From Anaerolineae bacterium (GTDB lineage: Bacteria > Chloroflexota > Anaerolineae > Aggregatilineales > Phototrophicaceae): a stretch of 64,000 bases of DNA. The translations under genes were made by a program, and so were the position numbers. Under the pieces are notes generated by a model. The model made no database searches, had not been told where the DNA came from, and saw only the letters and a program-made list of their open reading frames with translations. Shown piece after piece: positions 1-8,234 of this stretch. How positions within the stretch are numbered: the stretch's first letter is position 1; every line of letters begins with the position of its first letter. The DNA lies in contig JABWBO010000005.1 in the NCBI GenBank assembly GCA_013360465.1, forward strand, positions 1 through 64,000, in the 5' to 3' direction.

Positions 1-91
1 AGCCCCGCGCGCCGAGCGCCAGCGCGACTGCCCGCCCGATTCCCCGCGCTGCGCCGGTCACCAGCGCGACCCGCACTGCGCGCTCAGACAT
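1..91 (-). CDS. SDR family oxidoreductase, N-terminal fragment
   Basis: Reading from an ATG at 91 toward the left edge gives about 30 residues. They open with a beta strand and the Rossmann glycine motif VTGAARGIGRAVA, the TGxxxGxG signature of classical short-chain dehydrogenases. The rest lies outside the window, so substrate cannot be inferred. The start overlaps the end of the upstream GH88 gene by 8 bases (ATGTCTGA), which suggests translational coupling as the last visible gene of the minus-strand operon. Confidence 0.8.
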   Translation of the reverse strand, partial: MSERAVRVALVTGAARGIGRAVALALGARG

Positions 92-1187
92 CGTTGAGCG
101 CCTTGTCCAGCGCTTCCAGGAAGAAGTGATCGCCCCACATCACGCTTTCGTCCACCCCCAGCCCTTTGCGCTGGTGGTACATCCCGTGTTTGAGCAGCCC
201 TTCCCAGCCCGGCGTCTCTGCCGCCAGGAATTCCGGTTCGGTCAGCGTGTCCAGGATGCGATGCGCGTATTCGCGGTAGAAGCGCGCCCGCAGCGGATCG
301 GGCGTCAGGCGGGCGAGGTTGAACATGCCGCTGGCGGCGATTGCCGCCGCCGAACTCTCGTAGGGCAGGGCGGGGTTCGGCTCGCTCCAGTCGTTGGGCG
401 GCACGCCGTGATCGGGCGTGTGTTCGACGTAATAGGCGGCACAGTGTTCCGCCGTTTGCAGAAAACGCGGATCGCCCGTGAATTCGTAGACCGTGCCGAA
501 GCCATAAAGCGCCCAGCACAGCCCGCGCGCCCACGACGAATCATCACGCCAGCCCTGATGCGTGGACTGCCGAATGAACTCGCCCGTCTCGGTATTGAAC
601 AGCCCTTCATGCGACGTGCTGCCATCGCCGCGCACCAGATAGCGTCGGGTGGTCAGGCAGTGCTGCGTGGCGACGCGCAGCAGCGCCGGGTCGCCGGTTT
701 GCTGTGCGGCATAGAAGATGATGCCGACGTTCATCATGATGTCGATGAACAGGCTGTCGTCCGACACGAACGACCGCAGATAGCCGCCTTTTTCCTTGAA
801 GCGCAGCGCCAGCGTTTGCCCTGCCTCGACCACCACGCGGTGGATCGCCGGGTCGCCGGTGCGGTCATACCAGCGCTTCCAGGTGGACCAGAACAGGAAG
901 CCCAGATCGTGGACGGTGCGGTCCTGTTTGCGTTCTTCGAGCAGACGGGAGTAGTGTTCCGCCTTTTCGCGCCAGAACGGGTCGCTGTCCCGCCCGGCGA
1001 TCAGCCACAGCTGCCCGCCCAGGAAGCCTTCGCACCAGTTCGTCCAGCTTTCACCGCCGATCTTCCATTTCCCCCCCTCGGTGACCATCGGAAAGGCGTC
1101 GGGGTGGGCAGTGACCAGATGACGCAGCTGGGTTCTGGCGAAGTCAAAGGCGCGAAGATATTTTTCATGCAGTCGCTGCTTGTCCAT
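84..1187 (-). CDS. Unsaturated glucuronyl hydrolase (GH88)
   Basis: The 367-residue protein fits the GH88 (Ugl/YteR-like) family. These cytoplasmic alpha/alpha-barrel enzymes hydrolyse the unsaturated uronic acid left at the non-reducing end by polysaccharide lyases. The conserved Trp-rich start (ESWTNWCEGF), VHDLGFLF and LFIDIMMN carry the two Asp residues expected for the active site. It is the usual family length. GGAGAAT precedes the ATG. It sits between an aldehyde dehydrogenase and an SDR, so the operon may handle uronate-derived aldehydes. The exact oligosaccharide substrate is unknown. Confidence 0.88.
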   Translation of the reverse strand: MDKQRLHEKYLRAFDFARTQLRHLVTAHPDAFPMVTEGGKWKIGGESWTNWCEGFLGGQLWLIAGRDSDPFWREKAEHYSRLLEERKQDRTVHDLGFLFWSTWKRWYDRTGDPAIHRVVVEAGQTLALRFKEKGGYLRSFVSDDSLFIDIMMNVGIIFYAAQQTGDPALLRVATQHCLTTRRYLVRGDGSTSHEGLFNTETGEFIRQSTHQGWRDDSSWARGLCWALYGFGTVYEFTGDPRFLQTAEHCAAYYVEHTPDHGVPPNDWSEPNPALPYESSAAAIAASGMFNLARLTPDPLRARFYREYAHRILDTLTEPEFLAAETPGWEGLLKHGMYHQRKGLGVDESVMWGDHFFLEALDKALNDV

Positions 1188-1215
1188 GCGATATTCTCCG
1201 TTCAGCGGAAGGCGA

Positions 1216-2613
1216 TTAACCGGTTACGGTGCGCAGATGGAAGGACTTCGGTCGGGTCAGGCTTTCGTAGCCCAGCACTGAAAGCGTGCAGCCCCGTCCG
1301 CTGTCCTTCACGCCGGTCCAAGCCAGCTCAGGGTCGAGGTAGTCGCAGCGGTTCATGTACCAGGTCCCGGTCTCGACCTGATCGCCGATGTGAATGGCGG
1401 CGTCGGCATCCTGCGTCCAGATCGACGCCGTCAAACCGTAATGGCTGTCGTTCATGAGCGCGACGGCTTCGGCGTCGTCACGGACTTTCATGATGCCGAC
1501 GACCGGTCCGAAGCTCTCCTCGGTCATGACCTCCATACGATGATCGACATCAACCAGGATTTGCGGGGCGAGATAGGGCGTGCCTTCCTGATTCGCCGGG
1601 AAATGCGCCGGGTCGATCAGCGCTCGCGCGCCCTGCGCTGCCGCGTCGCGGATCTGCCGGCGGACCAGCTCGGCGGCGCTGGTCCGCACCATCGGACCGA
1701 GCGTCGTCGTCGGGTCGAGCGGGCTGCCCAGCACATACTGATTGGTGAGGGCAACTGCCCCTTCGACGAAAGCGTCGTAGACCGCTTCGTGGACGTACAC
1801 CCGCTCGATGCCGCAGCAGGACTGCCCGCTGTTGAACATCACGCCATCCATGACGTTTTCGATAGCATAGGCGAGATCGGCGTCCGCGCGGACATATGCC
1901 GGGTCCTTACCGCCCAGCTCCATGCCGGTGGCGATGAAGCGTCTGGCTGCCGCCTCCTGCACGGCATGACCGCCGGGGACCGAGCCGGTGAAGGCGACGA
2001 AGGCGACTCGATCATCGCCGATCATTTGGGCAGCGTCCTCATGGGTCATGTGAAGGTGCTGCACCACGCCTTCCGGCATCCCGGCGGCGCGAAACGCTTC
2101 GGTATAGCGTTCCGCCACCAGCGGCGTCTGGTTGGAGTGCTTGAGGATGACGCTGTTCCCCGCCATGACGGCGGGCACAATCGAATTGACCGAGGTCAGA
2201 TACGGATAGTTCCAGGGAGCCAGCACCAGGACCACGCCCAGCGGTTCGCGGCGGATGAAGCGCTGGAAGCCGTCTTTGGCGCGCGTTGGGATGTCCGCCA
2301 GCGCCGCCGGAGCGATGCTGACCATGTGGCGCGCCCGTTCCTGAAAGCCGCGCGTGATCTCCATCGGGCTGTAGCGGATGGGGCGTCCCATCTGCCAGCT
2401 GATCTCGACGGCGATGGCATCGGCCTGATCGAGCATAGCGCGGACCATGCGCTCGCAGATGGCAGCGCGTTCATCGATGGGCGTCTGCCGCCAGGCGCGC
2501 TGCGCCTCGACCGAGCGCGCCAGCGCCGCCTCGATCTGCGCGGGGCTGGCGAGTTCGCGTTCGACATAGACCGACCCGTCTACGGGGGAGATGGTCTTCT
2601 GGAGGTTCGCCAT
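1216..2613 (-). CDS. NAD(P)-dependent aldehyde dehydrogenase
   Basis: A 465-residue member of the aldehyde dehydrogenase superfamily. The general-base region (MELGGKDPAYV) and the nucleophile loop (NSGQSCC) are both present, as are the cofactor-binding segment LAPWNYPY and the late motif EESFGPVV. It oxidises an aldehyde to the acid. It starts 6 bases after the preceding SDR gene stops. With the PuuA-like ligase at the head of the operon it could act as a gamma-glutamyl-aminoaldehyde (PuuC-like) or sugar-aldehyde dehydrogenase; sequence alone does not decide. It is slightly shorter than typical 480-500-residue family members. Confidence 0.9.
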   Translation of the reverse strand: MANLQKTISPVDGSVYVERELASPAQIEAALARSVEAQRAWRQTPIDERAAICERMVRAMLDQADAIAVEISWQMGRPIRYSPMEITRGFQERARHMVSIAPAALADIPTRAKDGFQRFIRREPLGVVLVLAPWNYPYLTSVNSIVPAVMAGNSVILKHSNQTPLVAERYTEAFRAAGMPEGVVQHLHMTHEDAAQMIGDDRVAFVAFTGSVPGGHAVQEAAARRFIATGMELGGKDPAYVRADADLAYAIENVMDGVMFNSGQSCCGIERVYVHEAVYDAFVEGAVALTNQYVLGSPLDPTTTLGPMVRTSAAELVRRQIRDAAAQGARALIDPAHFPANQEGTPYLAPQILVDVDHRMEVMTEESFGPVVGIMKVRDDAEAVALMNDSHYGLTASIWTQDADAAIHIGDQVETGTWYMNRCDYLDPELAWTGVKDSGRGCTLSVLGYESLTRPKSFHLRTVTG

Positions 2614-2619
2614 GCCGAC

Positions 2620-3393
2620 CTACTCTGGCGTGGTGTAGGCGGAGGTGATGCCGCCATCGACCAGGAAATTCGCGCCGGTGACGAACGACGATTCGTCGGA
2701 GGCGAGGAAGAGTACGGCATTGGCGATTTCTTTCGCCTCGCCGAAGCGCCCCATCGGAATGTGGACGAGCCGGCGCTGCTTCTTGGCGTCGGTATTCAGA
2801 TATTTCATCAGCAGTTCGGTGCGCAGCGGACCCGGACACAGGGCGTTGACCCGGATGTTCTCACGGGCGTGAATCGCCGCCAGCTCGCGCGTCATCGAGA
2901 GTACCGCGCCCTTGCTGGCGGTGTACGCCAGCTGTGGAGTCGCCGCGCCCAGCGTCGCCACGAACGACGCCGTGTTGATGATGCTGCCGCCGCCCGCCCG
3001 CCGCAGCGCCGGGATGCCATACTTGCAGCCCAGGAAGACGCCTTTGACGTTGATCTGCATGGTCAGGTCCCAGACATCTTCGGTGGTGTTGATGGCGTCG
3101 TCGTCATCGGCGTGGCTGATCCCGGCGTTGTTGAACAGGACATGCAGCGCCCCGTACGTGCTTTCGGCTGTCTGGATCATGCGCTCGCAGTCGGCGGCTT
3201 TGGAGACATCGGCATGGACGTAGATCGCTTTGCCGCCCGCCGCCTCGATCTCCTGCACCGTCTTCTGCCCTGCCGCGTCGTTGATGTCCACCACCACGAC
3301 AGATGCCCCTTCCTGGGCGAAGCGCAGCGCCGTGTGATAGCCGATGCCGCTGCCGCCGCCCGTCACCAGTGCCGCTTTATTTTGCAAACGCAT
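2620..3393 (-). CDS. SDR family oxidoreductase
   Basis: A complete 257-residue classical short-chain dehydrogenase. It has the N-terminal cofactor motif TGGGSGIG, an acidic residue after strand 2 (VVVVDIND) that favours NAD over NADP, the structural NNAG, the catalytic Ser region (GGSIINTAS) and YTASK with the catalytic Tyr and Lys. FVTGANFLVDGG closes it as in glucose-1-dehydrogenase/FabG-like enzymes. GAGAGGA lies before the ATG. It is the second gene of the minus-strand operon. The specific alcohol substrate cannot be told. Confidence 0.9.
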   Translation of the reverse strand: MRLQNKAALVTGGGSGIGYHTALRFAQEGASVVVVDINDAAGQKTVQEIEAAGGKAIYVHADVSKAADCERMIQTAESTYGALHVLFNNAGISHADDDDAINTTEDVWDLTMQINVKGVFLGCKYGIPALRRAGGGSIINTASFVATLGAATPQLAYTASKGAVLSMTRELAAIHARENIRVNALCPGPLRTELLMKYLNTDAKKQRRLVHIPMGRFGEAKEIANAVLFLASDESSFVTGANFLVDGGITSAYTTPE

Positions 3394-3433
3394 GATTCGC
3401 AGTCCTCTCGGTGGTTGCGTGAAGTCTCACAGG

Positions 3434-4816
3434 TCAGATTTGCTCGAAATAGCGCCGGCGTTCCCAATCGGTCACCCAGCGATTGAAGCTGTCGATCTCG
3501 GTGCGGAAGAAGTGCGTATAGTGTTCGACGACATCCACGCCGAAGACCTGCTTGGTGAAGCTGCTGTTGGCGAAATGGTTGACGGCGTGTTCCAGGGTAT
3601 AGGGCACGCGCGGAAGCGTCTGGGCGGAATAGATGTCGCCTTCGAAGATCGCCGGCGGCTCGATATGGTTGGCGATCCCGTCCAAGCCGGAGGCGAGCGC
3701 CGCCGCATATGCCAGATACGGGTTGCAGTCCGCGCCGGGAATGCGGCATTCGATGCGCAGGCTGTTCCCGGTCCCGACGATTCTGAAGCCTGCCGTGCGG
3801 TTGTCATAACTCCAGGCGATGCGCGTCGGCGCCCAGGAGAAATCGACGTAGCGCTTGTAGGAATTGATGGTCGGTGCGTAAAAGACCATGACCTCCTGGA
3901 CGTGTGCCATCCAGCCGCCGAGGAACCAGCGGAAGGCGTCCGAGCCGCGCACCGGACCGATCTGCGAATCGCCGATGAAGGCGCTGCCGTCGGCGTTCCA
4001 CAGGCTCAGGTGGATGTGCGCGCTGGAGCCGGCGGTGGCGTCGGGGGTGGGCTTCGCCATGAAGCTGATGCTCATGCCCAACCGGTCGGCGATCTCTTTG
4101 AGGCACTGCTTGAAGACCACGTGCCGGTCTGCCATGCTCAGGGCGTCGGCATAGCGCACGTTCAGCTCATGCTGCCCGTGCCCCCACTCGCCTTTCGACG
4201 TTTCCACCGGGACGCCGGAACGCTTCAGGTGATTGCGGGCGTGGGCGGTGAATTTTTCCTGGCGTGTGCCTTGCAGCATGTGATAGTCTTCGATGTACCA
4301 GCCGAGCGGATCGAGGTGCGTGTAATCCTTCTGCGCCGCCGCCTTGTAGGAGTCCTCGTACACGTAATATTCGATTTCCGAAGCCGCCATGACCTGATAG
4401 CCGCCCCCCGTCGCGCGGTCGAGCTGCCGGCGCAGGATCGAGCGTGGCGCGACGGGCGTCAGGCGGTGGGTCTTTTCTTCCTGCACGTCGCAAAGCACCA
4501 TCGCCGTCTTGTCCAGCCAGGATGCCAGACGCAGGGTGTCCAGGTCGGGAACCATGTGAAAGTCGCCGTAACCGCGTTCCCAGTTGGCGTACTCGTAACC
4601 GCGTACCGGTTCCATTTCCATGTTGACCGTCAGCAGGTAGTTGCAGGCGTGCGTGCCGGCTTCGGCTGCCGAGTCCAGGAAGAACTCGGCGTCGATGCGC
4701 TTGCCCATCAGCCGCCCGTAGTGATCGGTGAAGCCGAGGACAACCGTGTCGATCTCGCCGCGCTCGACCCGCCCGGCAAGATCGTCTATCGTCAGCATCC
4801 CCTGTAATGTTGCCAT
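3434..4816 (-). CDS. Glutamine synthetase family protein (PuuA-like ligase)
   Basis: A 460-residue glutamine-synthetase-fold ligase, nearer to gamma-glutamylpolyamine/amine synthetases than to housekeeping GlnA. The beta-grasp N-terminus is followed by metal-binding segments EIEYYVYED and GQHELNVRYADAL, then SFMAKP, SSAHIHLSL, NSYKRY, and RIECRIPGADCNPYLAYAA. The adenylylation-loop Tyr motif of GlnA is not evident. As first gene of an operon with an aldehyde dehydrogenase and SDRs it resembles the gamma-glutamyl route for amine catabolism, which is an inference. A GGGAGAAA ribosome site precedes the ATG. Confidence 0.85.
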   Translation of the reverse strand: MATLQGMLTIDDLAGRVERGEIDTVVLGFTDHYGRLMGKRIDAEFFLDSAAEAGTHACNYLLTVNMEMEPVRGYEYANWERGYGDFHMVPDLDTLRLASWLDKTAMVLCDVQEEKTHRLTPVAPRSILRRQLDRATGGGYQVMAASEIEYYVYEDSYKAAAQKDYTHLDPLGWYIEDYHMLQGTRQEKFTAHARNHLKRSGVPVETSKGEWGHGQHELNVRYADALSMADRHVVFKQCLKEIADRLGMSISFMAKPTPDATAGSSAHIHLSLWNADGSAFIGDSQIGPVRGSDAFRWFLGGWMAHVQEVMVFYAPTINSYKRYVDFSWAPTRIAWSYDNRTAGFRIVGTGNSLRIECRIPGADCNPYLAYAAALASGLDGIANHIEPPAIFEGDIYSAQTLPRVPYTLEHAVNHFANSSFTKQVFGVDVVEHYTHFFRTEIDSFNRWVTDWERRRYFEQI

Positions 4817-4907
4817 CGATTTCTCCCGCAGGTGGGTTGAGATGAAGGTCTATAGACTTGCGTTTTAAGGATTCTGACTATCATATCAGGCTATCGCCGT
4901 CTGACAA
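4817..4907. promoter_or_regulatory. Divergent intergenic region
   Basis: The 91 bases separate the minus-strand PuuA-like operon from the plus-strand two-component system, so promoters for both must lie here or inside the first genes. It is more AT-rich than its surroundings (for example TTTTAAGGATTCTGACTATCATAT). No clear -35/-10 pair or operator stands out by eye. Confidence 0.4.
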
Positions 4908-5648
4908 TTGATCGACCGGGACGCCAAGTTGACCGAAACGCGCCAGACCATCCTGATCGTCGATGATGAAGAGAACATCCGCTCCGCGCTCCGCGCCTTT
5001 CTCACGCGCATCGGCTATGCGGTGCTGGCTGCTTCCGGCGGCGTCGAAGCGCTGGCGCTGGTGGATCGGCACTCGCCCGATCTGGTACTGCTGGATGTCG
5101 TCCTGGACGAGAGCGATCCGCAGCAGATGAGCGGGCTGGAAGTCTGCCGGCAGCTGCGCGCTCGTTCGCGCTTCGTGCCGATCATCATGCTCACTTCGTA
5201 CCCGGAATGGCAGGTCGAAAGCCTGGGGCAGGGGGCGATAGCCTTCGTCACCAAGCCCTGGGACAACAACGCGCTCGCCAGCCAGATTCGCGCCACCCTC
5301 AGCGCCGTGCAGCACATCCGCAAGGAGTCGACCGCCGGCACGCAGCCGCGCATCCTGACGGTGGGAGCGGAGATGCAGATCGACACCGAGCATTTCCGCG
5401 TCAGCGTCGGCGGCAGGCAGATCGACCTGACGCCTATCGAGTTCGCGCTGCTGGCATTTCTGGCGCGCCACCCGAACCGCCAGTGGACGCGCGAAGAGCT
5501 GCTGACCAACGTCTGGGATTACACCTGGGTGGGCTACGAACGCACCGTCGACCGCCACATCGCGGCGCTGCGCCGCAAGCTGGGGCTTCAGCGCGACGAA
5601 CTCATCGAGACGGTACACGGTGTCGGCTATCGCCTGGTCGCCCCGTGA
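4908..5648 (+). CDS. OmpR/PhoB-family response regulator
   Basis: The 246-residue protein has an N-terminal receiver (residues about 15-125). Its acidic pocket is VDDEEN, the phospho-acceptor Asp is in LVLLDVVLDE, a switch Thr/Ser is in MLTSY, and the conserved Lys is in TKPWD. A C-terminal winged-helix DNA-binding domain (about 155-243) ends in TVDRHIAALRRKLG and VHGVGYRLV. The receiver carries a small insertion after the phospho-Asp (ESDPQQMSG). Start is a TTG at 4908; a second in-frame TTG at 4929 is equally plausible because neither has a strong ribosome site. It overlaps the kinase gene by GTGA. Confidence 0.9.
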   Translation: MIDRDAKLTETRQTILIVDDEENIRSALRAFLTRIGYAVLAASGGVEALALVDRHSPDLVLLDVVLDESDPQQMSGLEVCRQLRARSRFVPIIMLTSYPEWQVESLGQGAIAFVTKPWDNNALASQIRATLSAVQHIRKESTAGTQPRILTVGAEMQIDTEHFRVSVGGRQIDLTPIEFALLAFLARHPNRQWTREELLTNVWDYTWVGYERTVDRHIAALRRKLGLQRDELIETVHGVGYRLVAP

Positions 5649-6847
5649 AAGGTCGCGCCATGCCGGGCAAACGGCTTACTCTGTACCGACTGATCTACGC
5701 CCTGGGGTTGATCCTGTGGGGAGCGCTGACCGTGTACCTGCTCAGCCTCGCCGATCAGTTCAGCCTGACGCTGATCTCCATCCGCTTCGCCTCGACGCTG
5801 GTCATCGTCTGGCTGATGAGCGGCGTCGGGCTGCTGCTGGTCGCCGTCCTCAACCTCGCCCGTTCGCGCCGCCTCGCCCGGCATCGCCTGCGCCAGTTCC
5901 AGGCGATGGCGTCGGCGCTCAACGAGGGGCTGATCTGGGTGAACAGTCGGGGCAAAGTGCTGTGGCACAGCGACCCCGCCGCCGACCTGCTGGACGCGCG
6001 CGGCGAACTTGACCCGCAGGCGGCGGACCTGCTGGATCGCGCCGGCGAGACCGGGCGGACGCTGCTGCAAACCATCCCCATCGGCGAAGCGGGGCGATCT
6101 CTCCAGGCGATCCCGCTGGAACGCGGGACCTACGCGCTGATCTGCCGCCCGGTGCAGGCGAGCGCTTCGCAGAACACCTTCTACGAGAACTTCATCCGCC
6201 GCATCGTCCATGACATGCGCAACCCGCTGGCGGCGATCATCGGGCACGCCTCCAACCTCAGCCAGTCGTCCGCCGATGACCCGGAGTCCTGGCGGCGGTC
6301 GGCGCGCACTATTGAAGACGAGGCGCAGCGCCTGACCCGCTTGGTGGACAGTATGCTCTTTGATGCCCGCCTGGCATATGTGCCGCTTCAGCTTCAGCCT
6401 CTTGACCTGGCGGACCTGCTGGAAGAGGCGGTCTATGCCCAGGACGAGCGGGCGCTGCGCGAGGGCAAGACGCTTCAGGTTGAAGCGCCTTCCAGCGGGC
6501 GAGTCGTGCGTGGCGACCGCGATCTGCTGGTACGCGCCTTCGAGAACCTGATCGACAACAGCCTGAAGTACTCTGGCGCAAACGGGCGCTTGCAGATACG
6601 GTTAGAGGATGTGAACGGCGTCTATCGCATTCAGTTCATGGACAACGGCGAGGGCATCCCCCCGGAATATCTGCCGGACCGCATCTTCGAGCCGCTGGTG
6701 CGGGCGCGCTCGCACGGCAGCGGCAGCGGGCTGGGGCTGTCGATTGTCCGCAAGATCATCGCAATGCACGGCGGGATGATCACTGTCCAGAGCCGGGTCG
6801 GCGTGGGCACGACGATGACCATCGATCTGCCGAAGTCGGAAGGGTGA
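5645..6847 (+). CDS. Membrane sensor histidine kinase
   Basis: Two N-terminal membrane helices (about residues 10-33 and 45-67) are followed by a short PAS-like segment (ALNEGLIWVNSRGKVLWHS). A HisKA domain with H-box IVHDMRNPLAAI follows, then an HATPase domain with the N-box ENLIDNSLKYSG, DNGEGIPPEYL and GSGLGLSIVRKI. GTG at 5645 overlaps the regulator's stop; an ATG five codons later (5660) could also be the start. It is the cognate partner of the adjacent response regulator. The short periplasmic loop suggests sensing within or near the membrane. Its signal is unknown. Confidence 0.9.
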   Translation: MKGRAMPGKRLTLYRLIYALGLILWGALTVYLLSLADQFSLTLISIRFASTLVIVWLMSGVGLLLVAVLNLARSRRLARHRLRQFQAMASALNEGLIWVNSRGKVLWHSDPAADLLDARGELDPQAADLLDRAGETGRTLLQTIPIGEAGRSLQAIPLERGTYALICRPVQASASQNTFYENFIRRIVHDMRNPLAAIIGHASNLSQSSADDPESWRRSARTIEDEAQRLTRLVDSMLFDARLAYVPLQLQPLDLADLLEEAVYAQDERALREGKTLQVEAPSSGRVVRGDRDLLVRAFENLIDNSLKYSGANGRLQIRLEDVNGVYRIQFMDNGEGIPPEYLPDRIFEPLVRARSHGSGSGLGLSIVRKIIAMHGGMITVQSRVGVGTTMTIDLPKSEG

Positions 6848-6851
6848 GTCT

Positions 6852-8159
6852 GTGCGCAGGCGGGAGCAGGTGAACGAAATTTGCCGGCACTGGGCGGCGC
6901 GAATCGTCCTGATCGTTATGGCGCTGTCTGCCGGCGCCGCCTGCACCGCCGTCGATGTGCAGGTGGCGGCGCTGACCACGCCGACCCCCGCGCCGCCGCC
7001 GACCGTCTACGTACCGCCGGTGACCGTGCAGGCGATCTCCGCCGCCGGCTATGTCGCCTATGACACGCCGGACGACAGCGAGGTCAGCGTGCTGAACATC
7101 GCCGATCCCTACCTGGTCTTCGCGTCGAGCGGCGTCCACATCGAGATGATGCCGGGCTGGAGCAGCGGGACCGAGTATTTCGTCGTCAACACCGGCAGGG
7201 GGATTCGCCTACGGGCGACCTGGCGCAGCCTGTGGACCGCCGACAGCAGCGGGGCAGGGAGCGTGGGACTCGAAGTGTGGCTGAAGGTGGCGGACGCCGA
7301 GGGCGATTACCAGTGGGTGGATTCGGCGGTGACGGCGGAATTCGAATCGGGCGGACCGGACCACCGCGAAGAGGTGCTGGACACGACGATCTATCTGCCG
7401 GGGGCGGGGCGTTATCAGCTGCGGGCGCGGACGACGGTTAGCGCCCGCGACCACACCGCCGGGGCGGAGAACGCCGGGGAGAGCGTTTACGAGACCGAGA
7501 TCATCGCCCTGAACCAGCCAGAGTCCTACCTGAACGCCGTCGAAGACCTGACGCCGCGCCTGGGCGACCTGGAAGCGGAGCAGCGGGCGATCCTCGACTG
7601 GCGCGGTTGGCGCTATGGACCCTGCTTCGCGCAGACCGAAGATACCCCGGACGTCACCCGTCTGCTGGACGATGCCTGTGTGGCGTCTGAAGCGGGCGAC
7701 TGGGAGACGGCGGCGAACGCCCTCCAGGATGCGCTGGGCGCGCTCGGCACGGATGCCGGGCGGCAGAACCGGCTGCGCCAGCAGCTCGGCACGCTGGCGG
7801 CGGTGAGCGGCAACTGGAACGTCGCCGTGCGCCATTTCCGCGAAGGGCTGAACGCCGCCTTCGCCACCGACGACGCCTTCGAGATCGCCATCGCCCTGCA
7901 CAACCTCGCCGTCGCGCTTCACTTTGCCGGCTTCGAGGAAGAGGTCGAGCCGCTGCTGTGGGCGTCGATCACCCTGCGCGATCAGATGGGCGACTACCCG
8001 GCGGCGCTGCTGAGCTACTTGCAGTTCGCCGTCTGGTGGGAATCGCCGGATACGTTCGCCTGGGTTGTGCCATCGCTCTACGAGAACGGTATGCCGCACG
8101 CGGGTCTAGCGCAGGCGTGGGCGGACGAACTGGCGGCGGAGGCGGAAGAGGGTGGGTAG
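6852..8159 (+). CDS. Putative lipoprotein with TPR-like C-terminus
   Basis: A GTG start 4 bases after the kinase gene opens a 435-residue exported protein. A hydrophobic stretch ending ALSAGAAC looks like a lipobox with the lipidated Cys near residue 31. A Pro/Thr-rich linker follows (TTPTPAPPPTVYVPP), then a beta-rich domain (about 60-225), then helical repeats (about 260-430: DWETAANALQDALGALG, GNWNVAVRHFREGL, EIAIALHNLAVALHFAGF) typical of TPRs. Tight linkage to the two-component genes suggests it is a sensor accessory or output. Family function is unknown. Confidence 0.7.
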   Translation: MRRREQVNEICRHWAARIVLIVMALSAGAACTAVDVQVAALTTPTPAPPPTVYVPPVTVQAISAAGYVAYDTPDDSEVSVLNIADPYLVFASSGVHIEMMPGWSSGTEYFVVNTGRGIRLRATWRSLWTADSSGAGSVGLEVWLKVADAEGDYQWVDSAVTAEFESGGPDHREEVLDTTIYLPGAGRYQLRARTTVSARDHTAGAENAGESVYETEIIALNQPESYLNAVEDLTPRLGDLEAEQRAILDWRGWRYGPCFAQTEDTPDVTRLLDDACVASEAGDWETAANALQDALGALGTDAGRQNRLRQQLGTLAAVSGNWNVAVRHFREGLNAAFATDDAFEIAIALHNLAVALHFAGFEEEVEPLLWASITLRDQMGDYPAALLSYLQFAVWWESPDTFAWVVPSLYENGMPHAGLAQAWADELAAEAEEGG

Positions 8160-8234
8160 GGGTGGGCGGCGTGGGAATCGAAGGATTTTGCGCTAGACTA
8201 TTACCAGGACCGACCATCCCTACGGACGCTGCCG

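Noticed and set aside
126-3486. Long plus-strand open frames opposite the GH88, aldehyde dehydrogenase and SDR genes
   Set aside because: They are antisense to genes with clear catalytic motifs, have no ribosome site and read as Arg/His/Gly-rich sequence typical of shadows in GC-rich DNA.
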